From NCBI GenBank assembly GCA_902595225.1, contig CACJPG010000004.1, positions 1 through 64,000 on the forward strand: 64,000 nt of DNA, in the 5' to 3' direction. Positions 1 to 9,757 of this stretch are shown here, in pieces. Each line of letters begins with the position of its first letter. Position 1 is the stretch's first letter. The translations under genes were made by a program, and so were the position numbers. The notes beneath the pieces are model-generated. The model saw only the letters and a list, made by a program, of their open reading frames with translations. It had not been told where the DNA came from and made no database searches. The stretch comes from an uncultured Thiothrix sp. Lineage in GTDB: Bacteria > Pseudomonadota > Gammaproteobacteria > Poriferisulfidales > GCA-002705445.

Positions 1-813
1 AATTTCAGCAATTGGTTTTTTTGCAACTTTTTTTGCAATCTTCTTCTTTTTAACGACAACTTTTTCGTCTGACGTATTTTTTGCTGAGGATTCTTTAATT
101 TCGTCCTCAGTGATGACCGGTTTGTTTGTTTTTAAAAATTCTTGACCTTTTATTATAGCTTGTGAGATTTGTTGACAGTATAGATCGATCGCTCTCATTG
201 AATCATCGTTCCCAGGAAAAAAGTAATCTATATCTTCAAAGGAATTATTTGTGTCAACAACTGCAATGATTGGTATATTTAATTTAACAGCTTCTTTCAC
301 AGCAATGTCTTCATAGCCAACATCAATAATAAATATTGCGTCTGGAGTTGACTTCATTTCTTTGATACCACCAAGACTATTATTCAATTTTTCAATTTCT
401 CTAGACTGAAGTAACTGTTCTTTTTTTGTTAATTCTTGATTCTCTTTTATTGATTCTTCTTCAAGAGCTTTCAATCTTTTAATAGATTGTCTAACAGTAT
501 TAAAGTTTGTAAGCATTCCTCCTAGCCAACGGTGATTAACATATGGCATATTACAACTACTTGCATATTTAGATATGCTGTCTCTTGCAGCTCTCTTAGT
601 GCCTACGAATAAAATTTTGCCGCCCTCAGATGTAATTTTTTCAACGAATGTGCATGCATCATTCATAAGGGGAACTGTTTTTTGAATATCAATTATATGG
701 ATATGGTTTCTATTACCATATATATAAGGTGCCATTTTCGGGTTCCAAAAACTTGTCTGGTGTCCAAAGTGAACGCCTGCTTCAAGCATGGCTGCGATAC
801 TTAAATCTTTCAT
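1..813 (-). CDS. rpsB: 30S ribosomal protein S2, C-terminus cut by window edge
   Basis: Small-subunit ribosomal protein S2. The reading frame opens at ATG 813 (starting [20 protein letters not shown]) and stays open to base 1, giving 271 codons with no stop, so the gene is partial. Typical S2 segments are visible: GVHFGHQT near residue 14, WNPKMAPYI, the TKRAAR region, and [17 protein letters not shown] near residue 210. Beyond the usual end of S2 (E. coli 241 residues) the protein runs on into a charged, lysine-rich tail with repeated KK and AKK units. It is divergent from map, the common gammaproteobacterial rpsB/map arrangement. The tail is seen directly; whether it has a role is unknown. 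Confidence 0.95.
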   Translation of the reverse strand, partial: MKDLSIAAMLEAGVHFGHQTSFWNPKMAPYIYGNRNHIHIIDIQKTVPLMNDACTFVEKITSEGGKILFVGTKRAARDSISKYASSCNMPYVNHRWLGGMLTNFNTVRQSIKRLKALEEESIKENQELTKKEQLLQSREIEKLNNSLGGIKEMKSTPDAIFIIDVGYEDIAVKEAVKLNIPIIAVVDTNNSFEDIDYFFPGNDDSMRAIDLYCQQISQAIIKGQEFLKTNKPVITEDEIKESSAKNTSDEKVVVKKKKIAKKVAKKPIAEI

Positions 814-930
814 GTTGTCTCCAAGGGTTAATAATCACCTAAATAAGCTATCAAACTCTTATATGAGCACCCAAAGATAAGCTTGTAATATTTAGGCTAG
901 TTTTGTCTAAATTGCGTATGTTTTATAGCA

Positions 931-960
931 TAGACTTAGTCTAAGAACAATCGTTATAAT
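931..960 (+). promoter_or_regulatory. Candidate sigma70 promoter for map-glnD-dapDE
   Basis: A perfect -10 hexamer TATAAT lies at 955-960, preceded by TAGACT at 931-936 (4 of 6 to TTGACA) with an 18-base spacer. It is the best promoter-like pair in the rpsB/map gap, and map starts about 30 bases downstream. The -35 is part of an exact inverted repeat, TAGACT-T-AGTCTA (931-943), which could be an operator or chance. Confidence 0.5.
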
Positions 961-990
961 ACATTATATTTCATTAAAAAATCACTAGTT

Positions 991-1749
991 ATGATAAAAA
1001 GCTCAGAAGAAGTAGCAAAAATGAGATTGGCTGGCAATCTAGCCTCAAAGGTCCTAATAATGATTGAAGATTTTGTTAAACCTGGTGTGACCACACAGGA
1101 ACTTAATGATATTTGCCATGATTATATTGTTAATGAACTTGATTGCATTCCTGCGCCATTAAATTACAGGGGCTTTCCTAAATCCATATGTACTTCTATA
1201 AATCACCAAGTCTGTCATGGTATTCCAAATGAAAGGGTTCTAAAAAAAAAGGATATACTAAATATTGATATTACAGTGATAAAAGATGGTTTTCATGGAG
1301 ATACGAGCAAGATGTTTTTTGTTGGAGAGCCGACAGTTCAAGCAAAAAGACTTGTAGATTTAACATATGAGGCACTGAAAATCGGGATTAAGACCGTAAA
1401 ACCTGGTGCAACTGTTGGAGATATCGGAAGTAATATTCAAGACTTCGCCGAAAAAAATCATTTTTCTGTTGTGAGAGAATTTTGTGGTCATGGAATTGGT
1501 AAAGATTTTCATGAAGAACCGCAAATTCTTCATTATGGTATTAAAGGTGAGGGAGTTGAGCTAAAGGAGGGTATGACTTTCACCATAGAGCCAATGATTA
1601 ATTTTGGGAGAAAAGAAATTAGAATATTACCAGATAATTGGACGGTTGTTACAAAGGATCATAGTCTTTCGGCACAATGGGAGCATACTATTCTTGTGAC
1701 GAGAGATGGTTATGAAGTCTTGACTATTCGTCCGGATGAAAAAATATAA
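991..1749 (+). CDS. map: Methionine aminopeptidase, type I
   Basis: Removes the initiator methionine from nascent proteins; a cytoplasmic dinuclear-metal enzyme of the pita-bread fold. At 252 residues it has the length of bacterial type Ia MetAPs. Metal ligands are recognisable: the two aspartates in NIDITVIKDGFHGDTS (near residues 95-106), the histidine in GHGIGKDFHEEP (near 170), the glutamate in FTIEPMI (near 203) and the glutamate in QWEHTI (near 234). The stop overlaps the start of glnD by one base, so the two are probably translated from one message. Gene order rpsB | map-glnD-dapD is conserved in gammaproteobacteria. Confidence 0.97.
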   Translation: MIKSSEEVAKMRLAGNLASKVLIMIEDFVKPGVTTQELNDICHDYIVNELDCIPAPLNYRGFPKSICTSINHQVCHGIPNERVLKKKDILNIDITVIKDGFHGDTSKMFFVGEPTVQAKRLVDLTYEALKIGIKTVKPGATVGDIGSNIQDFAEKNHFSVVREFCGHGIGKDFHEEPQILHYGIKGEGVELKEGMTFTIEPMINFGRKEIRILPDNWTVVTKDHSLSAQWEHTILVTRDGYEVLTIRPDEKI

Positions 1750-4343
1750 TGTTCAAAGAAAATCTAATAAAAAATTTTTCATTTCAACATAATAAAAAAA
1801 ATCTTATAAATGATTATATTTACGAAAGGTTTGAAAAAAATAAAAATATAAAAAAACTCCTTAAAAGTAAATCATATATCATTGATAGGCTAATTAAAAA
1901 GGCATGGAAAGATAATAACTTAGATAATAAAGAAGCGAGTCTTATTGCAGTTGGGGGCTATGGGAGGAGTGAATTATTTCCATTTTCTGATATTGATATA
2001 TTAATTCTAATACCTGACTATGATGACGAAACATTATTAAAAAATATAGAAAAATTTATCGCTGATATATGGCACTTTAAAACATCGGTGGGACATTCGG
2101 TTAGAACTCAAAAAGAATGTATAAATGTAATGAATTCAGATGTGACTGTATACACCAATTTGCTAGAAAGTAGATGGATTTGCGGAAATACAGAACAGTA
2201 CGAAAGTTTAAAAAAAAATATTTCTGATAATAATAAGTGGTCAAATCAAAATTTTTTATCTGCCAAGAAAAAGGAACAAGAAAAAAGATATAGAAAATAC
2301 TCAAATACTGGCTATCTTTTGGAACCAGATATAAAAGAGGGCCCTGGGGGTTTTAGAGACTTACAAACTCTAATTTGGATTTCAAAGAAATATTTTAAAA
2401 CAAACTCTTTGGCAGATTTATACAATATTAATATTATTTCAAAAAAAGAATATTTATTGTTATTACGCTCGCAAAGATTTCTATCAAAAACAAGATTTTT
2501 TTTACACTTGATAAATAATAAACCTGAAGAAAGATTATTTTTTTCGAATCAAAAGAAACTTGCAGAGTTTTTTGGCTATTTCTGCGATACAAATAAAGGC
2601 GTTGAAAGATTCATGCAAGAATTTTATAAACATATTTCTGTAGTAAAACAACTAAATGAAATATTAATAAAGCATATTGAAGATATTAATGGGAAGAAAC
2701 ATCTTAAAAAGGATTTTTTGAAAACTGATGCTGATTTTATTATTAAAAATAATAATGTTTATGCGAGAAATAAAGATGTTTTTACAAAAAATCCAACTAA
2801 AATTTTTGAAATTTTTACACTAAAGGATGATAAAGGGGAGCCATATGATATATCTGCAAATACAATAAGATATATCAGAGAGAGCCTACACTTAATTGAT
2901 AATGATTTTCGAAGCAGCAGGACGAATCGTGATTTTTTTATAAATTTATTTTATCAGAAAACAGGTCTTGCAAGATGTTTAAGAAAAATGAATGACTATG
3001 GAGTTTTAGCAGCATATTTAAAACCTTTTTCAAAAATAGTTGGGATGATGCAATTTGACTTATTCCATATTTACACTGTTGATGAACACACCTTGTCAGT
3101 TCTATCAAATGTAAGATACATGAGCTCAGAGGAATGCAAAAAGAAACATAATTTTGTTTACGAAATTTTCAAAAGAATTCCATCGCCTGAGATACTATAC
3201 CTTGGTGCATTATTTCATGATATTGGAAAAGGTAAAAATAAAGATCACTCAAAAGTAGGTTCGAAGGAATCTTTAAAATTTTGTGAAGATCACGGAATGA
3301 GTAAATATCAATCCCAGATGGTAAGTTGGCTTGTAGAGAATCATTTAATTATGTCGCTAACAATTCAAAAAAAAGATATAAGTGATTACGAAGTTGTTAA
3401 AGAATTTGCTGATATAGTAAAAACTCAAGAAAGGTTGGATTATTTATATTTATTGACTATTGCTGATATTAGCGGTACAAACCCAGAATTATATACTGAT
3501 TGGAAAGACTCCCTTCTTAAAGAACTTTATTTATCAAGCAAAGCTTACTTTAGAAGAAATATTTTTGAAATTACAAAACCTGATAGGTACGTGCGTAATT
3601 TAAAAACTTCAGTTAAAAAAAAATTATCACCACAAATTGATAAAAATCTGTTTGAAGACATATGGTCCTTTTTAAATACTGATTATCTTAGAAGACATAA
3701 TGATGATGAGGTGGCCTGGCATATAGATCTTATTGCAAAAAATGGATTAAAAAATGTTGTCTCAATAAGAGAAAATCAATTTAAAGGCTGTACCGAATTA
3801 TCAATATATCAAAATGAAAGAAAAAATATTTTTTCATATATTGCTAATGTAATTGATAATCTAAATATTAATATTGTTGACGCAAAAATTATTACACTAA
3901 ATAATAATCAAGCTATTGATACTTACTTACTTCTTGATATAAACGGGAGTTATATAAAAGATGAGCATACTTTAATTTATTTGAAAGATAAAATTGAAAA
4001 CATAATTAATGCGTCAAATTACAAAACCAAAAAAATTACTAAGAAACCAACTGAAAATATCGCAAATTTTCAGAAATTTATAAATATTGAAATATCTAAG
4101 AAATTAGATGACCTTCTTGTGGAAATTAGCACTTTAGATCACCCTGGTCTTTTGTCCAAAATATGTGAAGCATTTGATAGTTTTGATTTAATGGTAAAAG
4201 ATGCGAAAATATCAACTTTAGGTGAGGAGGCCAATGATATTTTTGTGCTATTTCCATTTAATAAAGAAGAAAAAGTAACTTCACAAAATATTATTGAATT
4301 GAAAAATAAAATTAAACTGAAGATATCTGAATTATATGTTTAG
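1749..4343 (+). CDS. glnD: Bifunctional uridylyltransferase / uridylyl-removing enzyme
   Basis: Primary glutamine sensor of nitrogen control: it uridylylates PII proteins under nitrogen limitation and deuridylylates them when glutamine is high. Domains in order: a nucleotidyltransferase with GGYGRSEL and SDID near residues 69-83; the central linker helices; an HD phosphohydrolase with LFHDIGKGKNKDHSKVG near 490; two C-terminal ACT domains (around 690 and 795-864) that would bind glutamine. At 864 residues it is full length (E. coli 890). It starts on the last base of the map stop. No PII gene is seen in this window. Confidence 0.97.
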   Translation: MFKENLIKNFSFQHNKKNLINDYIYERFEKNKNIKKLLKSKSYIIDRLIKKAWKDNNLDNKEASLIAVGGYGRSELFPFSDIDILILIPDYDDETLLKNIEKFIADIWHFKTSVGHSVRTQKECINVMNSDVTVYTNLLESRWICGNTEQYESLKKNISDNNKWSNQNFLSAKKKEQEKRYRKYSNTGYLLEPDIKEGPGGFRDLQTLIWISKKYFKTNSLADLYNINIISKKEYLLLLRSQRFLSKTRFFLHLINNKPEERLFFSNQKKLAEFFGYFCDTNKGVERFMQEFYKHISVVKQLNEILIKHIEDINGKKHLKKDFLKTDADFIIKNNNVYARNKDVFTKNPTKIFEIFTLKDDKGEPYDISANTIRYIRESLHLIDNDFRSSRTNRDFFINLFYQKTGLARCLRKMNDYGVLAAYLKPFSKIVGMMQFDLFHIYTVDEHTLSVLSNVRYMSSEECKKKHNFVYEIFKRIPSPEILYLGALFHDIGKGKNKDHSKVGSKESLKFCEDHGMSKYQSQMVSWLVENHLIMSLTIQKKDISDYEVVKEFADIVKTQERLDYLYLLTIADISGTNPELYTDWKDSLLKELYLSSKAYFRRNIFEITKPDRYVRNLKTSVKKKLSPQIDKNLFEDIWSFLNTDYLRRHNDDEVAWHIDLIAKNGLKNVVSIRENQFKGCTELSIYQNERKNIFSYIANVIDNLNINIVDAKIITLNNNQAIDTYLLLDINGSYIKDEHTLIYLKDKIENIINASNYKTKKITKKPTENIANFQKFINIEISKKLDDLLVEISTLDHPGLLSKICEAFDSFDLMVKDAKISTLGEEANDIFVLFPFNKEEKVTSQNIIELKNKIKLKISELYV

Positions 4344-4358
4344 TATCGAGAGGACATT

Positions 4359-5177
4359 ATGATAAAAAATATTATTGAAAAAGGGTATGAAGATCTCAAT
4401 AACTCTGTGGATATATCAAAAGATGAGGATTTGTTGACTGCTGTTAATCAAACATTATCGGATCTTGATAGAGGGGAGATCAGAGTAGCAGAAAAAAGTG
4501 ATAATGGATGGATTGTTAATGACTGGATAAAAAAAGCTATATTGCTATATTTTTCACTAACTGATAATTCTAGATTACCTGGAGGTATTTCAGACTTTTA
4601 TGACAAAGTACCCTTAAAATATAATAATCTCTCTGAAGAGGAGGCTAAAGCGAATAAAGTAAGGATTGTGCCAAGGGCAACAGCTAGGTATGGTTCATAT
4701 CAAGCTCCGGGAGTTATTTTAATGCCATCATATGTTAACATCGGTGCGTATGTAGACGAATATACAATGGTCGACACATGGGCTACTGTTGGGTCTTGTG
4801 CACAAATTGGAAAAAATGTTCACTTATCTGGTGGTGTGGGTATTGGTGGAGTGCTGGAACCTCTCCAAGCAACTCCAACCATTATTGAAGACAACTGCTT
4901 CATAGGCGCAAGATCAGAGATAGTCGAGGGAGTTATTGTTGAAAAAGGTTCTGTCATATCCATGGGAGTATACATCGGGAAAAGTACTCGGATTTATGAT
5001 CGTATGACCGGTGAAATTACCTACGGGATAATTCCAGCTGGATCTGTGGTTGTTTCAGGTAATCTTCCTTCAAAAGATGGTAAATATAGTATGTACGCTG
5101 CAATTATTGTAAAAAAAGTTGATGAAAAAACTCTTTCAAAAGTTGGGATTAATAACATATTGAGGGAACTAGATTAA
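4359..5177 (+). CDS. dapD: Tetrahydrodipicolinate N-succinyltransferase
   Basis: Transfers succinyl from succinyl-CoA to tetrahydrodipicolinate in the succinylase branch of lysine and meso-diaminopimelate synthesis. At 272 residues it matches the family (E. coli 274). The N-terminal helical domain carries [16 protein letters not shown] near residue 75. A left-handed parallel beta-helix follows, with repeated hexapeptides such as [20 protein letters not shown] and [12 protein letters not shown]. It follows glnD by 15 bases with a GAGAGG ribosome-binding site and overlaps dapE by one base, so it is part of one operon. Confidence 0.97.
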   Translation: MIKNIIEKGYEDLNNSVDISKDEDLLTAVNQTLSDLDRGEIRVAEKSDNGWIVNDWIKKAILLYFSLTDNSRLPGGISDFYDKVPLKYNNLSEEEAKANKVRIVPRATARYGSYQAPGVILMPSYVNIGAYVDEYTMVDTWATVGSCAQIGKNVHLSGGVGIGGVLEPLQATPTIIEDNCFIGARSEIVEGVIVEKGSVISMGVYIGKSTRIYDRMTGEITYGIIPAGSVVVSGNLPSKDGKYSMYAAIIVKKVDEKTLSKVGINNILRELD

Positions 5178-6313
5178 TGAGTGGAAAATTAAATGTTTTG
5201 GATATTGCTACAAATCTAATTCAAAAAAAATCCATAACCCCAAATGATGATGGGTGTCAGGAATACATAAAAGACGAGCTAAAAGATTTTAATTTTGATT
5301 GTGTTAATCTGAATTTAGAGAATGTATCAAACATTTGGTTAAGACGAGGCACAAAAAAACCACTTGTTGTTTTTGCTGGACATACCGATGTAGTTCCACC
5401 AGGCAATCTTAATGAATGGAAAACAGATCCGTTTGAAGCAGAGGTTATTGATAAAACTTTATTTGGTCGTGGCGCATCTGATATGAAGTCTAGTCTTGCT
5501 GCAATGTTATCCGCTACACAAAAATTTATAACTGAAAATCCTAATCATAATGGCTCAATTGGTTTTCTACTTACTAGTGATGAAGAAGGGCCAGCTAGAT
5601 ATGGTACTAAAAAAGTAATTGAGAAATTTAAGAAAGAAAATATGTCAATTGAATTTTGTATCGTTGGCGAACCGACAAGTAGTAAAGTTTTTGGAGATAC
5701 TATTAAAAATGGAAGAAGAGGATCACTTTCCGGAAAACTAAAAATATTTGGTATTCAAGGGCATATCGCTTATCCAGAGCTTGCTAAAAATCCTATTCAT
5801 ATCGCTGGTAATTTTATTGAAATTATAAATAATTATAAATGGGATGAAGGAAATGAATATTTTCCGCCAACTTCCTTTCAAATATCTTCTATTTATTCTG
5901 ATAAAGTGGCATCAAATATGATCCCTAGCTGGGTTAAAATAGAATTTAATCTAAGATTTTCTAATGAATTAACCCAGAAAAATATTGAGAAAAAATTTGA
6001 AGAACTGCTCACAAATAATGAAATTCAATACGAGATTGATTGGAACTGTTCCGCGGAGCCTTTTGTAACTGAACAGGGAAAGCTAACTGGGGTATTTCAA
6101 AAAGTAATAAAAAATAATCTTAATATTGAAACAAATTTATCTACAAGTGGTGGGACGTCTGATGCGAGATTTATATCAAAACATGCTGATGAAACAATAG
6201 AATTCGGACCTTTAAATGCAACTGCTCATAAGGTTAATGAAAATATAAAAGTAGAGGAGTTAGAAAAACTAGAAAGTATTTATTATGGGATATTACGCGA
6301 GCTTTTATTATAA
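5177..6313 (+). CDS. dapE: Succinyl-diaminopimelate desuccinylase
   Basis: Zinc metallopeptidase of the M20 family that hydrolyses N-succinyl-LL-diaminopimelate, the DAP-pathway step following DapD and the transaminase. At 378 residues it is of normal length. Metal and catalytic residues are visible: FAGHTDVVPPG (near 66), GRGASDMKSSLAA (near 97), LLTSDEEGP (near 130), CIVGEPTS (near 160), and the C-terminal ATAHKVNEN histidine (near 347). It is coupled to dapD (TAATG overlap) and converges with the exonuclease gene, overlapping it tail to tail by six bases. Confidence 0.97.
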   Translation: MSGKLNVLDIATNLIQKKSITPNDDGCQEYIKDELKDFNFDCVNLNLENVSNIWLRRGTKKPLVVFAGHTDVVPPGNLNEWKTDPFEAEVIDKTLFGRGASDMKSSLAAMLSATQKFITENPNHNGSIGFLLTSDEEGPARYGTKKVIEKFKKENMSIEFCIVGEPTSSKVFGDTIKNGRRGSLSGKLKIFGIQGHIAYPELAKNPIHIAGNFIEIINNYKWDEGNEYFPPTSFQISSIYSDKVASNMIPSWVKIEFNLRFSNELTQKNIEKKFEELLTNNEIQYEIDWNCSAEPFVTEQGKLTGVFQKVIKNNLNIETNLSTSGGTSDARFISKHADETIEFGPLNATAHKVNENIKVEELEKLESIYYGILRELLL

Positions 6314-7078
6314 GTCTCTGTCACAGTTTAAACAAAAATCTTTCCAATGTTCTTTATCTGATTTTTCTAAGTAATTAAAAATTTCATCTTGTAAATCATT
6401 GTATTTTTTTTGAGAGATATTTGATGATATTAATAAATATCTCAAAAGAACTAAATAGGTATTTATAACATCTGTTTCGCAGTAGTCTCTAATTTCTTTT
6501 ATTTTATTATTTAAAAAATATTCTGTAACTTTACTTCCATCAATTCCAAATTTTCCTGCTGCACCAATTAATTGCGCGATTTCGTCAAGAGGCGCTGGTT
6601 TTTTATAACCCGACAAAACTTCCATTAAATCTAAATGTCTATCATGATACCTATGATGATAATTATTCCACTTAAAATTTTTGTCGTCATCACCTTTGTC
6701 CCAATATTTTATTGAAGAAACTTTGTGATAAAGAGCTCTGTAATGAATTACTGGGCTATCAAAACCTTTACCATTCCAACTTACAAGCTGTGGTTGATAT
6801 TTATCAATACCATCAAAATAAATTTTTAAAATATCCTTTTCTGATGAATCCTCGTTTCCTAAAGATAAAACTGATAATTTATTTTCGGTTTTATACAGCA
6901 CGGATATTGCAACAATTTTATGTAAATGAAGTGGCTGAAACATTGATCCATTTTTCTGAAATTGGCTATGTTCCATAGCCTTAATAATATCTTTATTGCT
7001 AAGGTTGCTAAGATTTAAAACTTTTGCTCCTGCTTCCGTGTCTGGGACTGTTTCAATATCAAAAACTAAATAATTCAT
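6308..7078 (-). CDS. Predicted 3'-5' exonuclease, PolB-exonuclease-like
   Basis: A stand-alone DEDD-type exonuclease of the family named predicted 3'-5' exonuclease PolB-like (Pfam DNA_pol_B_exo2). The three exo motifs are visible in 256 residues: VFDIETVPD at the N-terminus, LVSWNGKGFDSPVIHYRA near residue 98, and DYCETDVINTYLV near 199. A polymerase domain is absent. The start overlaps the end of cysM by four bases, which implies co-transcription. In other gammaproteobacteria this family is also found near cysM and recombination genes. The substrate and in vivo role are not established here. Confidence 0.85.
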   Translation of the reverse strand: MNYLVFDIETVPDTEAGAKVLNLSNLSNKDIIKAMEHSQFQKNGSMFQPLHLHKIVAISVLYKTENKLSVLSLGNEDSSEKDILKIYFDGIDKYQPQLVSWNGKGFDSPVIHYRALYHKVSSIKYWDKGDDDKNFKWNNYHHRYHDRHLDLMEVLSGYKKPAPLDEIAQLIGAAGKFGIDGSKVTEYFLNNKIKEIRDYCETDVINTYLVLLRYLLISSNISQKKYNDLQDEIFNYLEKSDKEHWKDFCLNCDRDL

Positions 7079-7962
7079 TTATTAAATATCCCTGTTGAAA
7101 TATATCTATCACCACGATCACAAATTATTGAAACTATTAAAGCATCCTTAGCTTTTTTTGCAATTTCTAAAGCAACGTATGTTGTTCCACCTGAAGATGG
7201 GCCAGAGAAAATTCCTTCCTTTGTCGCAAGTTCTCTTGCAGTACTCTCTGCTTGTTCTTGTGTTATATAAATAATTTGATCAATATTTTCGTCAGAAAAT
7301 ATTTTTGGGATGTATTCTTCTGGCCACTTTCTTATGCCTGGGATTGAAGCACCCTCTTCAGGTTGAACGCCAATAGTAACTATATCTGGATTCATGGATT
7401 TTAAATATTTTGAAGTTCCAACAATAGTGCCAGTGGTACCCATTGATGCAATAAAATGAGTTACTTTTCCACTAGTTTGTTCCCAAATTTCTGGACCAGT
7501 AGTTCTGAAATGCGCATCAACATTATCGAAATTTGCAAACTGGTTTAAAACAAGACCTTTTCCCTTATTTTGTAATTCAAGCGCAAGGTCTCTAGCACCT
7601 TCCATACCTTGTTCTTCTGTGACCAGAATAATTTCAGCTCCATAGGCCATCATTGATGCTCTTCTCTCAATACTCATATTATCTGGCATAATTAAAATTA
7701 ATTTATAGGCTTTAATTGCACAAACCATGGCCAACGCAATTCCAGTATTACCACTCGTTGCCTCAATAATTGTATCCCCAGGTTTTATTTTTCCATTTTT
7801 TTCTGCGCCTTCAATCATGCTCATTGCTGCTCTATCTTTTACAGAACCCGCAGGATTATCTCCTTCAAGCTTCACGAGCAATTCATTTTCTGATTTATTC
7901 AATCTCTGTAATTTAACGAGAGGAGTATTTCCAATTAGGGAGCTTATGGTTCTATATTTCAT
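7075..7962 (-). CDS. cysM: Cysteine synthase B (O-acetylserine sulfhydrylase)
   Basis: PLP enzyme that makes cysteine from O-acetylserine and sulfide; the CysM subfamily can also use thiosulfate. The Schiff-base lysine is K42 in GSVKDRAAM. The phosphate loop is SGNTGIALAM near residue 69, and the glycine-rich GTTGTIVGTSKYLK lies near 175. At 295 residues it fits CysM (about 300) rather than longer CysK, and it lacks a CBS extension. It lies in the leftward run directly after acpS with two bases between them. In a sulfur oxidiser a thiosulfate-using form would be plausible, but the sequence alone does not prove it. Confidence 0.92.
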   Translation of the reverse strand: MKYRTISSLIGNTPLVKLQRLNKSENELLVKLEGDNPAGSVKDRAAMSMIEGAEKNGKIKPGDTIIEATSGNTGIALAMVCAIKAYKLILIMPDNMSIERRASMMAYGAEIILVTEEQGMEGARDLALELQNKGKGLVLNQFANFDNVDAHFRTTGPEIWEQTSGKVTHFIASMGTTGTIVGTSKYLKSMNPDIVTIGVQPEEGASIPGIRKWPEEYIPKIFSDENIDQIIYITQEQAESTARELATKEGIFSGPSSGGTTYVALEIAKKAKDALIVSIICDRGDRYISTGIFNK

Positions 7963-7964
7963 AA

Positions 7965-8342
7965 TTATTTCGAAATTATTAAAGCATTGGCAATAGCATA
8001 TTTCCTCTCATCTGATAACGAAATATGAATTTCCTCTTTTTCTGTAAGATTAAATTTTTTATGGTTTTCAATTTTTACAAATGGTCTACCAAGATCGTCA
8101 TTATTTATAGATAAATATCTTAGGATTACACCATTTCTAATTCCAATACCAATAGCTTTTCCGATAGCCTCTTTAGCAGCGAATCTTTTTGCGAGAAAGG
8201 AGATTTTTTTATTTGAAAATTTATATTTTTTAAACTCATCATTACTAAGAATTTTTCTGGCAAAATTATCACCATATTTATTATAAATTTTTTTTACTCT
8301 TTTAATTTCAACAATATCATTTCCTATACCCAAAATATTCAT
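7965..8342 (-). CDS. acpS: Holo-[acyl-carrier-protein] synthase
   Basis: Transfers 4'-phosphopantetheine from CoA to acyl carrier protein, needed for fatty-acid synthesis. At 125 residues it is typical of AcpS. Both signature motifs are present: GIGNDIVEIKRVKKI at residues 5-19, with the magnesium-binding aspartate, and FAAKEAIGKAIG near 54. It lies one base after pdxJ, in the conserved era-recO-pdxJ-acpS order. Confidence 0.96.
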   Translation of the reverse strand: MNILGIGNDIVEIKRVKKIYNKYGDNFARKILSNDEFKKYKFSNKKISFLAKRFAAKEAIGKAIGIGIRNGVILRYLSINNDDLGRPFVKIENHKKFNLTEKEEIHISLSDERKYAIANALIISK

Positions 8343-8343
8343 T

Positions 8344-9060
8344 TTACGCGCTCTCGATTAAGTTTTTCATCTTTCTTATTGCCTCTGATAAACCTAAAAA
8401 AATAGATTCAGCAATTATAGAATGCCCAATATTTAATTCATTTAACAATTTAATTCTAGCAATTTCTTGAACATTAGTATAATCAAGTCCATGACCAGCA
8501 TTTGTAACTAAAGAGAGTTGATGTGAGTATTCAGTAGCTTCATCTATTTTTTTTAAGAAATATTCCTTTTTGCTCTCATTTGCTTCTGCATACTGACCTG
8601 TATGAATTTCAATTGCATCAGCTCCAAGTTCTTTTGCGATTTTAATCGTTTCAACGTCTGGCTCTATAAATAAAGATATCTTCGCATTTGATTGTCTTAG
8701 ACTATTCAATGCTTTTTCGAGACTTTGAAAATTCTTTTTTATATTTAAGCCTCCTTCTGTTGTAAGTTCTTGCCTTCTTTCAGGTACAATACATATAAAA
8801 TCAGGTTTGATGTCGTTAGCTATTTTGCACATTTCTTTCGTTGCGGCCATTTCAAGATTTAATTTTGTTTTTATATTTTGTTTTGCAATTTTTATATCAT
8901 CAAACTGAATATGTCTCCTATCTTCTCTTAAATGCATAGTTATGCTATCTGCTCCGCTGCTTTCAGATATTTTAATAGCTGTCAACATATCTGGGTAAGG
9001 AGTATATCTTTGTTGCCTTATTGTTGCTACATGATCTAAATTAACACCAAGTTTTATCAT
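8344..9060 (-). CDS. pdxJ: Pyridoxine 5'-phosphate synthase
   Basis: Condenses 1-deoxyxylulose 5-phosphate with 3-amino-2-oxopropyl phosphate to give pyridoxine 5'-phosphate in the DXP-dependent vitamin B6 pathway. A TIM barrel of 238 residues. Characteristic segments are KLGVNLDHVATIRQQR at the N-terminus, HLREDRRHI near 43, and the phosphate-binding NIGHSIIAESIFLGL near the end. It is preceded by recO with an eight-base gap, as in many proteobacteria. Confidence 0.97.
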   Translation of the reverse strand: MIKLGVNLDHVATIRQQRYTPYPDMLTAIKISESSGADSITMHLREDRRHIQFDDIKIAKQNIKTKLNLEMAATKEMCKIANDIKPDFICIVPERRQELTTEGGLNIKKNFQSLEKALNSLRQSNAKISLFIEPDVETIKIAKELGADAIEIHTGQYAEANESKKEYFLKKIDEATEYSHQLSLVTNAGHGLDYTNVQEIARIKLLNELNIGHSIIAESIFLGLSEAIRKMKNLIESA

Positions 9061-9068
9061 AAATTTAC

Positions 9069-9755
9069 CTAATATTTAAAATTTGTATATTTTAATATTT
9101 CTCTTGTCATTATTTTTTTCGGACGTATATAATAATCTATTAATCTTTTCATTAACACCCTGGATTCTTTTAGACGAATTTCACTATATGGAATTTTCCC
9201 CGATAAAGCCAAAAGTGTTTCTCCTGAATAAAACTGCTGTGATTGCGAATTTAATCTCGGTCCATGCTCTGGGTCATAGGAATATTTCCGATTTTCTTCA
9301 ACTTCATTATCGTGAACGTCAATATCAAAAATAATATAATTTCCAATTAACCTTAGCAAACCAATTTCAAAGTTATTAAGGTTAACAAGTAAATTCTCTT
9401 CCTTTTTTAAATTATTAATATGAATATAATAATGATCGTAAAGCGTTTCTATCTGATAATCATTTCGAGCTAAATAATATATAAGTTCGTTAAAATAAAG
9501 GCCAATAATATAAAAATCCTTATCTAAAATGTTTTTTGAATCTATTTCATAATTTCTTAAAAATTTAATGTCACCTTTCCCTGACCAATCAACTCTATAT
9601 GAGGTAAAAAGCTCTAATTGAGATTTCTTTTTATTTGATTTTATACCTTTATGGATAAAAGTGATTTTTCCATAATCTTTTGCGATAGCATCATACAAAT
9701 TACTAGATTCTCGATATGATGAAATTTTAATAATGTATATTTTAGAGTCTTCCAT
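9069..9755 (-). CDS. recO: DNA repair protein RecO
   Basis: RecFOR-pathway protein that anneals single-stranded DNA and loads RecA. At 228 residues it is close to family length (E. coli 242). RecO is poorly conserved; the call rests on the N-terminal OB-fold pattern (IIKISSYRESSNLYDAIAKDYGKITFIHKG), the central helical region with GLLRLIG, and position between era and pdxJ, where recO sits in gammaproteobacteria. The zinc-finger cysteines of Gram-positive RecO are absent, as in E. coli. The start is two bases after the era stop. Confidence 0.9.
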   Translation of the reverse strand: MEDSKIYIIKISSYRESSNLYDAIAKDYGKITFIHKGIKSNKKKSQLELFTSYRVDWSGKGDIKFLRNYEIDSKNILDKDFYIIGLYFNELIYYLARNDYQIETLYDHYYIHINNLKKEENLLVNLNNFEIGLLRLIGNYIIFDIDVHDNEVEENRKYSYDPEHGPRLNSQSQQFYSGETLLALSGKIPYSEIRLKESRVLMKRLIDYYIRPKKIMTREILKYTNFKY

Positions 9756-9757
9756 AA

